Shown: positions 1 to 9,376 of the stretch, piece after piece | Layout: each line of letters starts with the position of its first letter | How positions within the stretch are numbered: the first letter of the stretch is position 1 | NCBI GenBank assembly: GCA_900128395.1 | Contig: LT649404.1 | Coordinates: 1-28,204, forward strand | Reading direction: 5' to 3' | From: Stramenopiles sp. TOSAG23-2 | Taxonomy: Eukaryota > Sar | DNA length: 28,204 bases | Notes under the pieces: model-generated | Database searches by the model: none | What the model saw: only the letters and a program-made list of their open reading frames with translations | What the model was told of the DNA's origin: nothing | Translations under genes and position numbers: made by a program

Positions 1-229
1 CTATTTAAAATAGTGGAAAAAGTGTCAAAATATGAAAAAAATAACACTATTCATAATGGATGTTGGCGTTCTGGACCAGAGTAATGGCACCATGTGTGCA
101 TGATGTGCGCATTCCAGCATTTAATTATTTTTATATCTTTATAGTAATATTATACTTCCGTATATATTTAAAGGGTACAGAGTTAAAAACATTACAAATT
201 GTATTACTTTTTTGTTCGTACTATTCTTT

Positions 230-569
230 TTATGTTTCGGGTGTTTTTTTACTCTCATCTACCTCGTCATTTCCATCAACTGATTCAGGTGGCAAGGAAC
301 TTTTTATTGAACTTTTTGAACTATTTACAGATGATGCATGGGATGCTGCACTTGTTGGTCTACTACTACCTTTACTACTTCTTCTGGACTTTTTACTTTT
401 TTTACTACTTTTACTGCTTCTGCTGCTTTTGCTGCTTTTGCTGCTTTTGCTGCTTTTGCTGCTTTTACTTTTGTTTGATTTTTTTGTACCACTGCTGACA
501 TATGAACTAACTGTAACATTGTCTTGTAAATGCGATGCTTCCGTATCGTATGTAGCATTATCATTAAAT
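230..569 (-). pseudogene. Displaced Ser/Lys-rich tail of the MORN protein
   Basis: This frame begins in the distal copy of the 103-bp duplication with the same residues (FNDNATYDTEAS) that occur near the end of the MORN frame. It then continues as a low-complexity Ser/Lys tail, including five KSS units, and ends in an acidic segment. Because 103 is not a multiple of three, the duplication separates it from the main frame. Removing one copy would restore one continuous reading frame. It is either the true 3' end of the gene, interrupted by an assembly artefact, or a recent loss of the tail in this allele. Confidence 0.7.
422..466. repeat. 9-bp minisatellite, five copies
   Basis: Five head-to-tail copies of GCTGCTTTT, degenerating on both sides. 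On the minus strand each copy encodes Lys-Ser-Ser, part of the Ser/Lys tail of the MORN protein. Confidence 0.9.
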
Positions 570-672
570 ACTTTTGTTTGATTTTTTTGTACCACTGCTG
601 ACATATGAACTAACTGTAACATTGTCTTGTAAATGCGATGCTTCCGTATCGTATGTAGCATTATCATTAAAT
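467..672. repeat. 103-bp perfect tandem duplication
   Basis: Positions 467-569 and 570-672 are the same 103 bases in direct orientation with no difference that I can see. The duplication lies in the 3' part of the MORN gene and shifts its reading frame. The lack of divergence means it is either very recent or an assembly error. Confidence 0.93.
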
Positions 673-1751
673 TCTTCCTCTGCTATAAAATTAGGATTAC
701 CCATTTCAGAAAACTGTTCTGATTTTGCTGCTTCGTCATCTAATTCATCTTGTATAAATTTCAACGATGGTAACATCAAAACACCTTTTTTCCCACCATT
801 CTTCTCTTGCTCTCTTTTTTCTTCTTTTTCAATTTGTTTTTGTATTAACCAACTTTTATATCTGTCTCTACTTCCCCAGATGTTGTCGCAACCAACTAAT
901 TTTTCATGCTCCATTAATAAGCTCATAACTCTGCCATCAGAGTAATATAGAAGCGCTTTACCATGCGGTTTGCCATAATGCCAACCACCATCATATTCCG
1001 TTCCATCTGCAAATGATTTTTTACCTTTACCATGATGTCTGCCTTTAGACCACATGCCCTCATATCTTGCACCATCATTCGGCCAATACTTAACACCATA
1101 CCCTTCCGGTTTATTCATGTTGTACATTCCTTTATATTTTGTTCCATCGATTAGTTTTAACATACCGTTACCGTGCTGTTCATCCTTGTACCAGTTTCCT
1201 TTATAAAAATTACCATTTGCCCAAGTATATTTTCCAATACCGTGACGATAACCACGTTTCCATTTTCCTACATACACAGCACCATCCGTCCATGTCATTG
1301 TGCCTATACCATGTGGCAATCCTCGATCCCAATCGCCTCGGTACTCATTCCCACTCTCCCAGGTATAAACACCTTTTCCATGACGATAATTATGTTTCCA
1401 ATCTCCAGCATAACAATCATTATTTACAGCATAAAACGTACCTTTTCCATGATACATATCCATTTCCCAATCTCCATCGTATTGCTCTCCATTTGCATAG
1501 TCCATAACGCCGACACCGTGTTTCAAACCTTTGTCAAAATCTCCATCATATATGTCATCGTTTAAGTATTCCATTCTACCTTGCTTTTGTGCGTATCGTT
1601 TTACATTGTGCCAATACCCTTCGTACCTCTCGCCACTTTCTAACCAACGTCTTTGGTATGTTACATCTGGTTGAATAATTAGAGATTTCCATCCATATTC
1701 TTTTACTTGATCATGAAGTGCATCACAGCAATCTAAAATTACATTACACAT
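564..1751 (-). CDS. MORN-repeat protein (main part)
   Basis: A 395-residue reading frame with about ten consecutive MORN repeats (residues about 42-280), each of the form Y-x-G-x-W followed by HGxG and an aromatic/DG turn. MORN arrays commonly scaffold proteins or lipids at membranes, basal bodies and the cell cortex; the exact role here is unknown. A Lys/Glu-rich helix (about residues 295-325) and an acidic stretch follow the repeats. The start is the first ATG, in a region shared with a divergent gene on the other strand. The frame ends early, just inside an exact 103-bp tandem duplication. The natural carboxyl tail appears to be the Ser/Lys-rich frame that continues at 230-569. Seen: repeats and duplication. 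Inferred: the original protein was about 110 residues longer. Confidence 0.88.
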   Translation of the reverse strand: MCNVILDCCDALHDQVKEYGWKSLIIQPDVTYQRRWLESGERYEGYWHNVKRYAQKQGRMEYLNDDIYDGDFDKGLKHGVGVMDYANGEQYDGDWEMDMYHGKGTFYAVNNDCYAGDWKHNYRHGKGVYTWESGNEYRGDWDRGLPHGIGTMTWTDGAVYVGKWKRGYRHGIGKYTWANGNFYKGNWYKDEQHGNGMLKLIDGTKYKGMYNMNKPEGYGVKYWPNDGARYEGMWSKGRHHGKGKKSFADGTEYDGGWHYGKPHGKALLYYSDGRVMSLLMEHEKLVGCDNIWGSRDRYKSWLIQKQIEKEEKREQEKNGGKKGVLMLPSLKFIQDELDDEAAKSEQFSEMGNPNFIAEEEFNDNATYDTEASHLQDNVTVSSYVSSGTKKSNKSI

Positions 1752-2488
1752 GGTTTTATGATATATATAGATATCGCAGAGATAGGGAGATGAATTTAGA
1801 TTAACATGTTGTTGCTTTTTAAATTACTTAAGAAATTAAATATTGTTAATGTTTTTATTGTATTAGATTAAGATAGATACATCAATAATATATACGTTTT
1901 GTTCATGCACTCATCAGACCGCAGCAGAGGCGCTCAGCAGCAGCAGAAAGAATTTTTTCTTCAGACTTATGACTTATTATACCACCTGGTGGTAGCTATA
2001 ATAGTCTACCAATGCACCAGGTGTGGTAATATATTATTATGCACTATATTACTATTGCACTATTTATATTGCATCAGAGTTTTATTTTTTATACTTTTAT
2101 ATTTTAAAGTATACGATTTTTAAACTACCACCTGGTATGCCTGGTATGCTGTAGCAAGCAAGCAAGCTAAGGCAAGCCTGGCAAGGCAAAAGGCAAGGAG
2201 GTGGCTAAAAGAAATTCACAGTATTTATTATTATAACGACTCTAATAAATTTTCATTATAAATACTCTTTTTACAGAAGTATGTATACATATATTCATAT
2301 CTATGCATCGGTATTTATTCTTATTTAAATGTAACACTGCATCTTTCCAGCATCACGTCTTACAAATTAACGTTAAACATCCCACTTTTTTGTTCAAATA
2401 GCTAGCCGCAGATGTATATGTAAATATATATACGTCGCAGTAGGTATCACAATCTACAATTAACTAATATTTATAAAATAAAAGAACA
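1752..2488. promoter_or_regulatory. Bidirectional promoter region, MORN gene / ankyrin-RGS-WW gene
   Basis: This 737-bp gap separates two divergent genes and must hold both promoters. It contains three E-box-like sites: ACCACCTGGTGG at 1981-1992, GCACCAGGTG near 2014-2023 and ACCACCTGGTA at 2127-2137. A short direct repeat (CTGGTATGC twice) leads into an irregular GCAAG-rich tract at about 2153-2200. AT-rich sequence follows, with CATATATATTC-like runs. No convincing gene is present. Confidence 0.5.
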
Positions 2489-5400
2489 ATGTCAGCGTCT
2501 AAAAGTAACAATCCAGTTAAAAGTAGTATTGAAGCTCGAAAAAAGAGGAGAGAAATGCATGGCATAGCTGGGCAGCTAAGCGCAGCCGGTTATTTACCAC
2601 CGTTGCCACTTCCTGCTCCAGAGATAGGCTTTGAAGAGGATATACATTTCGGTAATCTAGCATCTGTTAAAAAGGCATTAAAACGAAGAGGGTTATCATT
2701 AAACTCAATTGGTCTCAGAGGAAAAGATCGTTTGAATCATTTAGTAAAACGACTTCGAATTTCGCTTATTCGAGAAGAGGAAGCATTAGACGAAGCGGCT
2801 CTATGTAAAGAATTGAAAAATAGAGGAGAATCAGTGGTAACAGTTGGGATACTTGGTCGGGAAAGGACTAAAATGTTGGCTCAACGATTGTATGAATGTC
2901 GTCAAAAAGAGCTAATACGTGTACAAGCTAAAGAAAAATTAGATATATGGAAAAATATTGCAGGTGCCAATCCAGAAGAACGCAAAAAAACATTTCAAGA
3001 TTACAATAGAAAGAAATACGAAAAGCTACTGAGTGCAGCAATTGCAATTAATAATTATCCAGAGGTACAACGCTTGATGGAATTGGGCTGCGATCCAAAT
3101 TTTGAAACAAAAGGAGGTCACACGGCTTTAAATCAAGCTGCTACTTTTAATAAAATCGAATTAACAAAATGGCTGGTGAAAAAAGGTGGCGCAGATGTAA
3201 ATTTTCAATCATCAACCGGTCGTAATCCAATAGTCATCGCATCATTGTTAGGATACACAGAAATGATTCATGTATTAGTTGAGCTAGGTGCTGATGTTAA
3301 TTTTGAAACACATGATAGAACCACACCATTAATCGGTGCAGCAAGAGAAGGTAGAGAATCATCTACACTCGTTTTAATACAAGAAGGTGCTAACATTGAT
3401 AGACAAAATGTCGACGGTACCACCGCATTGATGGTAGCAGCAGAAAGCAAGCAATTGCATGTTTTAAGATTGCTTTTACAACATGATGCTGATCCTGATT
3501 TATTAGACATTGATGGCAGAGATGCACTTGTAATTTCTCAACTTGCACATGCACATGATTCTTCGCAAATGCTTGCTGATTATTTAGGGATAAGTTTGAT
3601 ACCAAAAGGTAGCAACAGTAGACCTAATAGTCGTAGTAATAACACTAAAGATAGAAGACGTAGCTCAATTAAACGCCGCAGGAAGAAGTCTTTGGCTAGC
3701 GAAGATGATAATAACGAAGAAACGAAACAGAAGAAAAAAGGTTTGAGTGTTAAAAAAGTTATGCAAAACGCAATTATTGGAAATGACTTTGATGCCATAT
3801 GTCGTCTGATTAGACGTAATTTGGTGAATCCTCATACAGAAACGTTTTCAGGGGAAACTGCATTAATGCGTGCAAGTTATTACGGTCGATTAAAGGAAAT
3901 GGAATTACTATTAGCAATGGGCTCAGAGGTGGATTATCAAAATGGAGATGGAAGAAGTGCTTTAATGTCTGCTGCAAAAAACAATCAACCTCATGCTATT
4001 GAATTATTGATTCAGTGGGGTGCATATATACAATTGCAAGATGCTGATGGTTGGACTGCGTTGATGCTTGCAGCTGAGAATGGTGGTGCAAAAGCAGTGA
4101 AGAAATTACTGGAGCATGGTGCATTTGTCAATCATCGGAATGGATATGGAAAAACTGCATTTGTTGCGGCCATTGGATCTGGTCAAGGTGAAACAGCTAG
4201 CTTATTGATGCCGCGTGATGCCGCAATGCGTATGTTAGAAGGTACGATTGCCAATTTAGCTCAACGTGGTATATTGGGTATGGATGATGGGTCAGGGAAA
4301 AATGCTGATGTTCAAGAATTAATTGATAAAGGGATACCGAGCGACACACCGTTGCAACCGGAAGATGGTGGAGATGACGATGATAATATGAAAATTGATC
4401 CAGTGACCAAAGGTATCAAAAAAGTTAGAAATCAAAACGTTACAGAGTTAGTACAAGAAATTGCAGATGACGTTGATGAAAAGGTTATTGAACGATTGCA
4501 ACAACAAGCTATCGAGCGTGGGAATATTGAAGCAGCAAGAAAACGTGGGAGACGTGAAGCGGTAACAGACATAGAACATAGTCCTTTAAAAAATGTGCCA
4601 TTTGTTACCGCAAAACACATAGATCCAAAAACATTCACATTTAGTATTGATGTATGCGAAAGTGTTTTGGATGGTATGCGGGAGCGTCTAGACGGCGTAA
4701 AGGCTCGCATGAAAAAGTTAGTAGAAGAAGGTGGTAAGGTTCCTGACAAAAAGTTTGAATATTTTTCCGATCCAGCCGAGCTGCGTCTTGCTGCATTTTA
4801 CATTAGTGTTGATGAACCATATTCTGCAGCAAAAATGTTGAAAAAGGCGTTGCAAATGCAACAAGCGCGCTTCGGTGGAGATCATTTTGAAATTGCGCGT
4901 TCGTTAAATATATGGGGTGGCTTATACTCAGCCATGGGCAAATTTGATAAAGCTGTCCTTTTGCATGAAAAGGCACGGTCTATTTTGATTAGAAATCATG
5001 GTTCCATGCATGAAGATGTAGCTACCACATTTCGTTTGTTGATTGAGGCACTGATTGAAAACAAAGAATTCGAACGAGGCATACAATTATGTAGTGGGCA
5101 TTTAAATGTATTAAGAAAAAAATTAAATCGACATGATCCATTATGTAAAGATGTGAACAAGCTTGCAAGATTAGTAGAAAAAAAAATGAAAGAATACAAT
5201 AAAGAAGAACTTGAATTAAAAGAGAAGAAAATAAGAGATGCAGAACAGCGCCGTCTGAAAGAAATGCGATTAAAAGAAAAAGAAAGAAAATGGCGAGAAA
5301 AACAAAGTCATATGACAGTCCATGAAGCACTTAAAACTGGACTTTCCCCGGAAACGATGGAATTATTAAAAATGGAATCGTTTCAAAAATTATTAGCTGA

Positions 5401-6295
5401 GGACCCACTCTTTCAGAGAATTTTTAAAAAATATTCTCGTTATGCATGGTTTAAAATGGAATTAACTTTTTATTTAGAAGTTGAACGTTTCAAGCGCATG
5501 AGTTCCAAGAAGGAGGAATTTGGCGTATTGGCCATGTCGATTTTCAAACGATACATTTTGACTGCATTTTTACCATCTTTAGGCCAAGAATTACGAATGA
5601 GAGTTAAGCGTAGAATAAAAGCCTTGCATAATGTGGAGGAATTATTCGACAAACGTTCCTTGCTTCAACAAGTAAGAAAGCCGAAAGAAATATTTGATGA
5701 GGCCCAAGCACAAATATTATCTTTTATGCATGGTGGGCCATATCAAGACTTTTTTAGATCAAAATATGGACGTAGATATTTAATACAGCGAATTGCACAT
5801 AGGGAGCATACCCCGGGTTGGATAGCATTTCAATCAATTGTTCGTAGGAAATTGCAACAGAAAAAATACATTAAAAAGCTGAAGAAGGGACTTACAGATG
5901 AGGAAAAGGAAACATCGGAGGCACTGGAAGAAATATTTGAAGAAATTATGGAGAATAAACGAGAACGTAATGATGCTGCAGCAAAGATCCAAGGAATGTT
6001 TCGAAGCATGAAAGCAAGACAAGCAGTGCGAAACATGTTGAAAAAAGTCATAGTCCAAAGATACGATAGCTCGACAAGACAATATTATTATTTAAATACA
6101 AAAACTGGTGAATCAAGTTGGGAACAGCCTAAAATGTTGCAACAACGGCAAAAGCCACGTCCACAACAAGGGCGACGTCGACAGCAGCGTCAGCAACAAC
6201 AGCAACAACAGTGGATGGCTACACAAGATCCAGAATCAGGCAGGACATATTGGTATAACGGAAGCGGTGAAACTACTTGGGAGAATCCATATTAG
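2489..6295 (+). CDS. Multidomain SAP/ankyrin/TPR/RGS/IQ/WW signalling scaffold
   Basis: An intronless 1268-residue protein. In order: two SAP-like helical repeats (about residues 56-90 and 104-136, each with LKxRG and a GRER or GKDR turn); ankyrin repeats in two blocks (about 178-370 and 423-575) separated by a Lys/Arg-rich linker; a kinesin-light-chain-like TPR region (about 760-890); a charged coiled coil (about 891-947); an RGS-type helical domain (about 961-1097, from SFQKLLAEDPLFQRIF to GPYQDFFRSKYG); an IQ motif (about 1161-1184); and two WW domains (about 1190-1214 and 1242-1268) joined by a Gln/Arg linker. RGS domains bind or accelerate G-alpha subunits, IQ motifs bind calmodulin and WW domains bind proline motifs. 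A cytoplasmic scaffold linking G-protein and calcium signals is inferred. The start is the first ATG after AT-rich leader sequence. Confidence 0.9.
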   Translation: MSASKSNNPVKSSIEARKKRREMHGIAGQLSAAGYLPPLPLPAPEIGFEEDIHFGNLASVKKALKRRGLSLNSIGLRGKDRLNHLVKRLRISLIREEEALDEAALCKELKNRGESVVTVGILGRERTKMLAQRLYECRQKELIRVQAKEKLDIWKNIAGANPEERKKTFQDYNRKKYEKLLSAAIAINNYPEVQRLMELGCDPNFETKGGHTALNQAATFNKIELTKWLVKKGGADVNFQSSTGRNPIVIASLLGYTEMIHVLVELGADVNFETHDRTTPLIGAAREGRESSTLVLIQEGANIDRQNVDGTTALMVAAESKQLHVLRLLLQHDADPDLLDIDGRDALVISQLAHAHDSSQMLADYLGISLIPKGSNSRPNSRSNNTKDRRRSSIKRRRKKSLASEDDNNEETKQKKKGLSVKKVMQNAIIGNDFDAICRLIRRNLVNPHTETFSGETALMRASYYGRLKEMELLLAMGSEVDYQNGDGRSALMSAAKNNQPHAIELLIQWGAYIQLQDADGWTALMLAAENGGAKAVKKLLEHGAFVNHRNGYGKTAFVAAIGSGQGETASLLMPRDAAMRMLEGTIANLAQRGILGMDDGSGKNADVQELIDKGIPSDTPLQPEDGGDDDDNMKIDPVTKGIKKVRNQNVTELVQEIADDVDEKVIERLQQQAIERGNIEAARKRGRREAVTDIEHSPLKNVPFVTAKHIDPKTFTFSIDVCESVLDGMRERLDGVKARMKKLVEEGGKVPDKKFEYFSDPAELRLAAFYISVDEPYSAAKMLKKALQMQQARFGGDHFEIARSLNIWGGLYSAMGKFDKAVLLHEKARSILIRNHGSMHEDVATTFRLLIEALIENKEFERGIQLCSGHLNVLRKKLNRHDPLCKDVNKLARLVEKKMKEYNKEELELKEKKIRDAEQRRLKEMRLKEKERKWREKQSHMTVHEALKTGLSPETMELLKMESFQKLLAEDPLFQRIFKKYSRYAWFKMELTFYLEVERFKRMSSKKEEFGVLAMSIFKRYILTAFLPSLGQELRMRVKRRIKALHNVEELFDKRSLLQQVRKPKEIFDEAQAQILSFMHGGPYQDFFRSKYGRRYLIQRIAHREHTPGWIAFQSIVRRKLQQKKYIKKLKKGLTDEEKETSEALEEIFEEIMENKRERNDAAAKIQGMFRSMKARQAVRNMLKKVIVQRYDSSTRQYYYLNTKTGESSWEQPKMLQQRQKPRPQQGRRRQQRQQQQQQQWMATQDPESGRTYWYNGSGETTWENPY

Positions 6296-6617
6296 TGAAA
6301 AACACGAGATATGATATCATTGAAGGGGTGTGTATATTATAATTAATGCATTATAACTTATTTTTTTAAATATGATACATATTTTAAATAATATATTTTT
6401 ATAAAATATATCATTTATTAATAATAAAAATACGAATCGTATTACATATATTATCATACGAATGTACGCCGTATAAAACATATTTATGTGGGGATATATA
6501 TATAATATACATACATCATATATAAATGTAGTGCACAATTTAAACCACCATGCACAACAAGCCCACTCACACACACTGTTTTATTTCCCTCTTAAATACG
6601 AATTGCTTTCTCACCTT
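6296..6617. other. Intergenic region between convergent genes
   Basis: Very AT-rich sequence holding the 3' ends of the ankyrin-RGS-WW gene and the TLC-like gene. Several AATAAA-like and ATATAT runs could serve as polyadenylation signals on either strand. No gene seen. Confidence 0.6.
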
Positions 6618-7418
6618 TCACTTATTCTTATTCTTATTAAATTGTATTTTCACTTGTGCCATCATTTCTTTCCTAGCATAATTATCAACTACTCGCGATT
6701 GAAAATAAATTCCATTCCAAAAATATGTAGAAATGATAATGAATACTCCAAGTTTAGCTTGGAAATCCGATTGAAACATTGTTTTATCCCGAACTTTTTG
6801 TTCCATATCTGGATACCCGTAGCAGTGAATAAATGTTGTCCAAGTAAAAAGGGCATGAAACAACATACCAGGATTTCTTATCCATGTTTGAATAATTGAA
6901 TTATATTTTTTTTCATCAATCGATTTCATCCAACCTTTCTTAACGCATACCAACATGACGTAATCCATTCCTCCAGGAAGACCGGATGCAAAAAAACATC
7001 CATGATTTAACATGGGTCCTGGTTGCATTGCATATGCAAACGGAAGCATTACGATAATCATAACGCCATGATGAATCCAATCAATTGTAGCTAAAGGTTG
7101 GAACGCAGCAATGTGATACAGATGCAAAGATAATATAATAACACAACTACGAGTATCTGTAAATTCAGCCATATATGATACAATTGCAGGTTGTCGGTAG
7201 GTCGTGATAGTATCCTCAAAGCTCAATGCTACTACAATTGCATTGCATATTATATGCAGCGATAAATATCTCCCAGTTTTATCGTTTTTAAACCAGCCAA
7301 AAATTTTAAACAACGTATCCAATACAAAGAAACCTATAAAAAAACCTATTGCAATTATTGCGTCACCGCTAACATCTGCTGTCATTTTACTACTAAATAT
7401 TTCAGATGTTTGCGACAT
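6618..7418 (-). CDS. TLC-like multi-pass membrane protein
   Basis: A 266-residue protein with about six or seven hydrophobic segments and a Lys-rich cytoplasmic end. The segment around SLHLYHIAAFQPLATIDWIHHG, with its paired histidines before a membrane helix, resembles the core of TRAM/LAG1/CLN8 (TLC) proteins. These sit in the ER and other internal membranes and often act in sphingolipid or lipid handling. A conserved-looking NHGCFFASGLPGGMDY block follows. The ATG at 7418 was chosen because the longer frame upstream would need a TTG start. Family assignment is by motif only and the substrate cannot be told. Confidence 0.6.
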   Translation of the reverse strand: MSQTSEIFSSKMTADVSGDAIIAIGFFIGFFVLDTLFKIFGWFKNDKTGRYLSLHIICNAIVVALSFEDTITTYRQPAIVSYMAEFTDTRSCVIILSLHLYHIAAFQPLATIDWIHHGVMIIVMLPFAYAMQPGPMLNHGCFFASGLPGGMDYVMLVCVKKGWMKSIDEKKYNSIIQTWIRNPGMLFHALFTWTTFIHCYGYPDMEQKVRDKTMFQSDFQAKLGVFIIISTYFWNGIYFQSRVVDNYARKEMMAQVKIQFNKNKNK

Positions 7419-7951
7419 TTTTATCTGTAACAATAGTAATAATGATATGTGTGTGTAAATATATATGCAATACTGCTTTTTGATATAATCAACTGATTTG
7501 TGTATCTATCTCCATTATATATATATACTAAACTCGATTACCTTCCCTTTCTATTTATACCACATATTATTATTTCAATGATTTTATTTTTATTATCTTA
7601 CAATTAGTTTTTTGTAACCACCTGGTAACCACCTGTAATAACCATCATCATTGAAATTAAAATCTTCATCCATTATCCACACGCCAACAAATATTTAAGG
7701 AATTCACCAAAAAATATTAATGTGCTAAAATTTCTTCTCCTCTCCTCTTTCCTCGTCTCTCCTTGATTTCATTGATAGATTGTGATATTATATATATTGA
7801 GAGACGATATGAAAAAAAAACATGTGTGTCTCGATACATCTAAAAATATCGTATCATGTATATTGTGTACACTGTGTGTGTAAATACAATATATATTATG
7901 TACGAATTCGTATAAATATAAACTACCCTTTAAAGACTCTCTCTCCCCATT
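7419..7951. promoter_or_regulatory. Promoter region of the TLC-like gene and 3' end of the next gene
   Basis: A 533-bp AT-rich gap. It carries a doubled E-box-like motif, ACCACCTGGTAACCACCTG at 7617-7635, about 200 bp upstream of the TLC-like start. The same motif occurs in other gene-upstream regions on this side of the window. GT- and CT-rich simple sequence occurs at about 7735-7950. No gene seen. Confidence 0.45.
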
Positions 7952-8881
7952 TTATCCAACAAAATCCAATTCATTCATCATATTTATAATACTTTTGAAA
8001 TATTCTGTTAAAAAATTTTCGACGACAATAACTGGACAATAATCATCAAAATCTGTTTCATCTAAATGCATTAAGCCTTGATCTTCACCAGCACGTTGAA
8101 CAACATCTAAAAATGCTTGAAAATCGATGTTGTAACTTGAACGTATATCGATTAATTTGTACAATGAATGCAAACAATCAGAATGAATAAATTCTATTTC
8201 CGGTTGCGATTTAAATGTTTGTAAAGGGCCAAGATTTTTAATAACTGATAGTAACCAATTTACTAATAACGAGATGTTTTTCGTTTTAGTAGTAGTAGTT
8301 GTTGTTGTAGTAGTAGTATCCGAATCTTCGTTAACATCAGAAGAAGATATGACGTGTTGATCATTACTAGTTATACTTTTATTTTCATCATGGTTTTGCT
8401 TATCGTTATTCGCAACATATTTCCATAATCCTAACGTGAAATGCCCATCCATTTCTACTAATGCATCATCCGTAGTTATAGAATCATTTTTAACAATATT
8501 ACAATATGTTTTATAATAATTTTTTGTAAAGGTGATTAAATTATTTTCACTGAAATATCCATTTTTTTCTTCATCCATATTAAAAAGCATACCTAAATGA
8601 TCAAAAGATAAAGATACGCCATGTGGTGGCTTTAATAATAATACCTGCTCTAAGTTCAACCCATTTATCATGCTGGTATCGCTATTATTGCTATTTATTG
8701 TATTATCATCATTATTATTATTATCATCATTATTATTAGACTTCTTATTTTTTTTTGTTAATTTCATAACAACACGCTTATACTCGTTTGATGTATGTGC
8801 AAGTAAATAATCCGGGCATTGTTTCATGTGGTTATTACCATCGTTACTATTGTTGTTGTAATTATTTTGTGTATTTCCCAT
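7952..8881 (-). CDS. EF-hand-like protein with possible myristoylation, unknown function
   Basis: A 309-residue protein beginning MGNTQN, compatible with N-terminal glycine acylation though residue 6 is Asn rather than Ser/Thr. Asn/Asp and Thr runs (about residues 45-70 and 190-200) separate more ordered blocks. The block FDHLGMLFNMDEEKNGYF has the acid-x-acid-x-Asn-Gly spacing of a degenerate calcium-binding loop between helices. A second helical block with FQAFLDVV near the carboxyl end resembles an EF-hand exit helix. A calcium sensor at a membrane is possible, but this is inference. It lies in the same direction as FANCD2, downstream of it, with no sign of co-transcription. Confidence 0.6.
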   Translation of the reverse strand: MGNTQNNYNNNSNDGNNHMKQCPDYLLAHTSNEYKRVVMKLTKKNKKSNNNDDNNNNDDNTINSNNSDTSMINGLNLEQVLLLKPPHGVSLSFDHLGMLFNMDEEKNGYFSENNLITFTKNYYKTYCNIVKNDSITTDDALVEMDGHFTLGLWKYVANNDKQNHDENKSITSNDQHVISSSDVNEDSDTTTTTTTTTTKTKNISLLVNWLLSVIKNLGPLQTFKSQPEIEFIHSDCLHSLYKLIDIRSSYNIDFQAFLDVVQRAGEDQGLMHLDETDFDDYCPVIVVENFLTEYFKSIINMMNELDFVG

Positions 8882-9283
8882 AATAATCTACAATTATTAT
8901 TTTTTTAGTTTTATTATTAGAGGTATACAATAAAGTGTGTAAATATTACTTTGTGAAATTGTAAATATGTTTTAATGCTTTTATTACTCCTCTCTATATC
9001 TAATTATAACGGCTTATGGGTTCAATAGGCACATTGCTGGATTGCCACCATTCCATATTGATGAGGATTTTAGAAAAATGTAAAAGCAAAAAATCGTAGT
9101 CGTCAAGTATGAACTCGTATCTTTTTCTCCTATAATATTTGTGTGCTAAACAGGATCTTATACAGTATTTTAATTTAGCACCGTAGCGAAAAAACTGTTT
9201 TGCAACTTTTGTAAATAAAAATGCAACTGGTATTTTTAGTATCACTTTTTATCCAAATCTCTGGGTTCCAGAGTACCCTAACC

Positions 9284-9314
<31 letters not shown>

Positions 9315-9376
9315 TCTCTCTCTCTCTCGCTGTGTCCCACATTGGTTGCAAAAATCTATACAAGGTTCTTACAGGT
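8882..9376. other. Intergenic region with compound CT/TA microsatellite
   Basis: This 495-bp gap contains the promoter of the EF-hand-like gene and the 3' end of FANCD2. A microsatellite at about 9283-9329 consists of a CT run, a TA run and another TC run. A minus-strand frame at 9000-9245 would need a GTG start and shows no domain, so it is not called. Confidence 0.5.
9283..9329. repeat. Compound (CT)n(TA)n(TC)n microsatellite
   Basis: Three adjoining dinucleotide runs seen directly in the sequence, in the non-coding gap downstream of FANCD2. Confidence 0.9.

Noticed and set aside
60-581. Plus-strand open frames with a long Leu run across the MORN gene tail
   Set aside because: They are the antisense reading of the KSS/GCTGCTTTT repeat; the minus strand carries the MORN protein.
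1899-2123. 74-codon plus-strand frame in the bidirectional promoter region
   Set aside because: Low-complexity hydrophobic translation of AT-rich DNA, no family, overlaps promoter motifs.
9000-9245. 81-codon minus-strand frame between FANCD2 and the EF-hand-like gene
   Set aside because: Needs a GTG start, has no domain and lies in a simple-sequence-rich gap.
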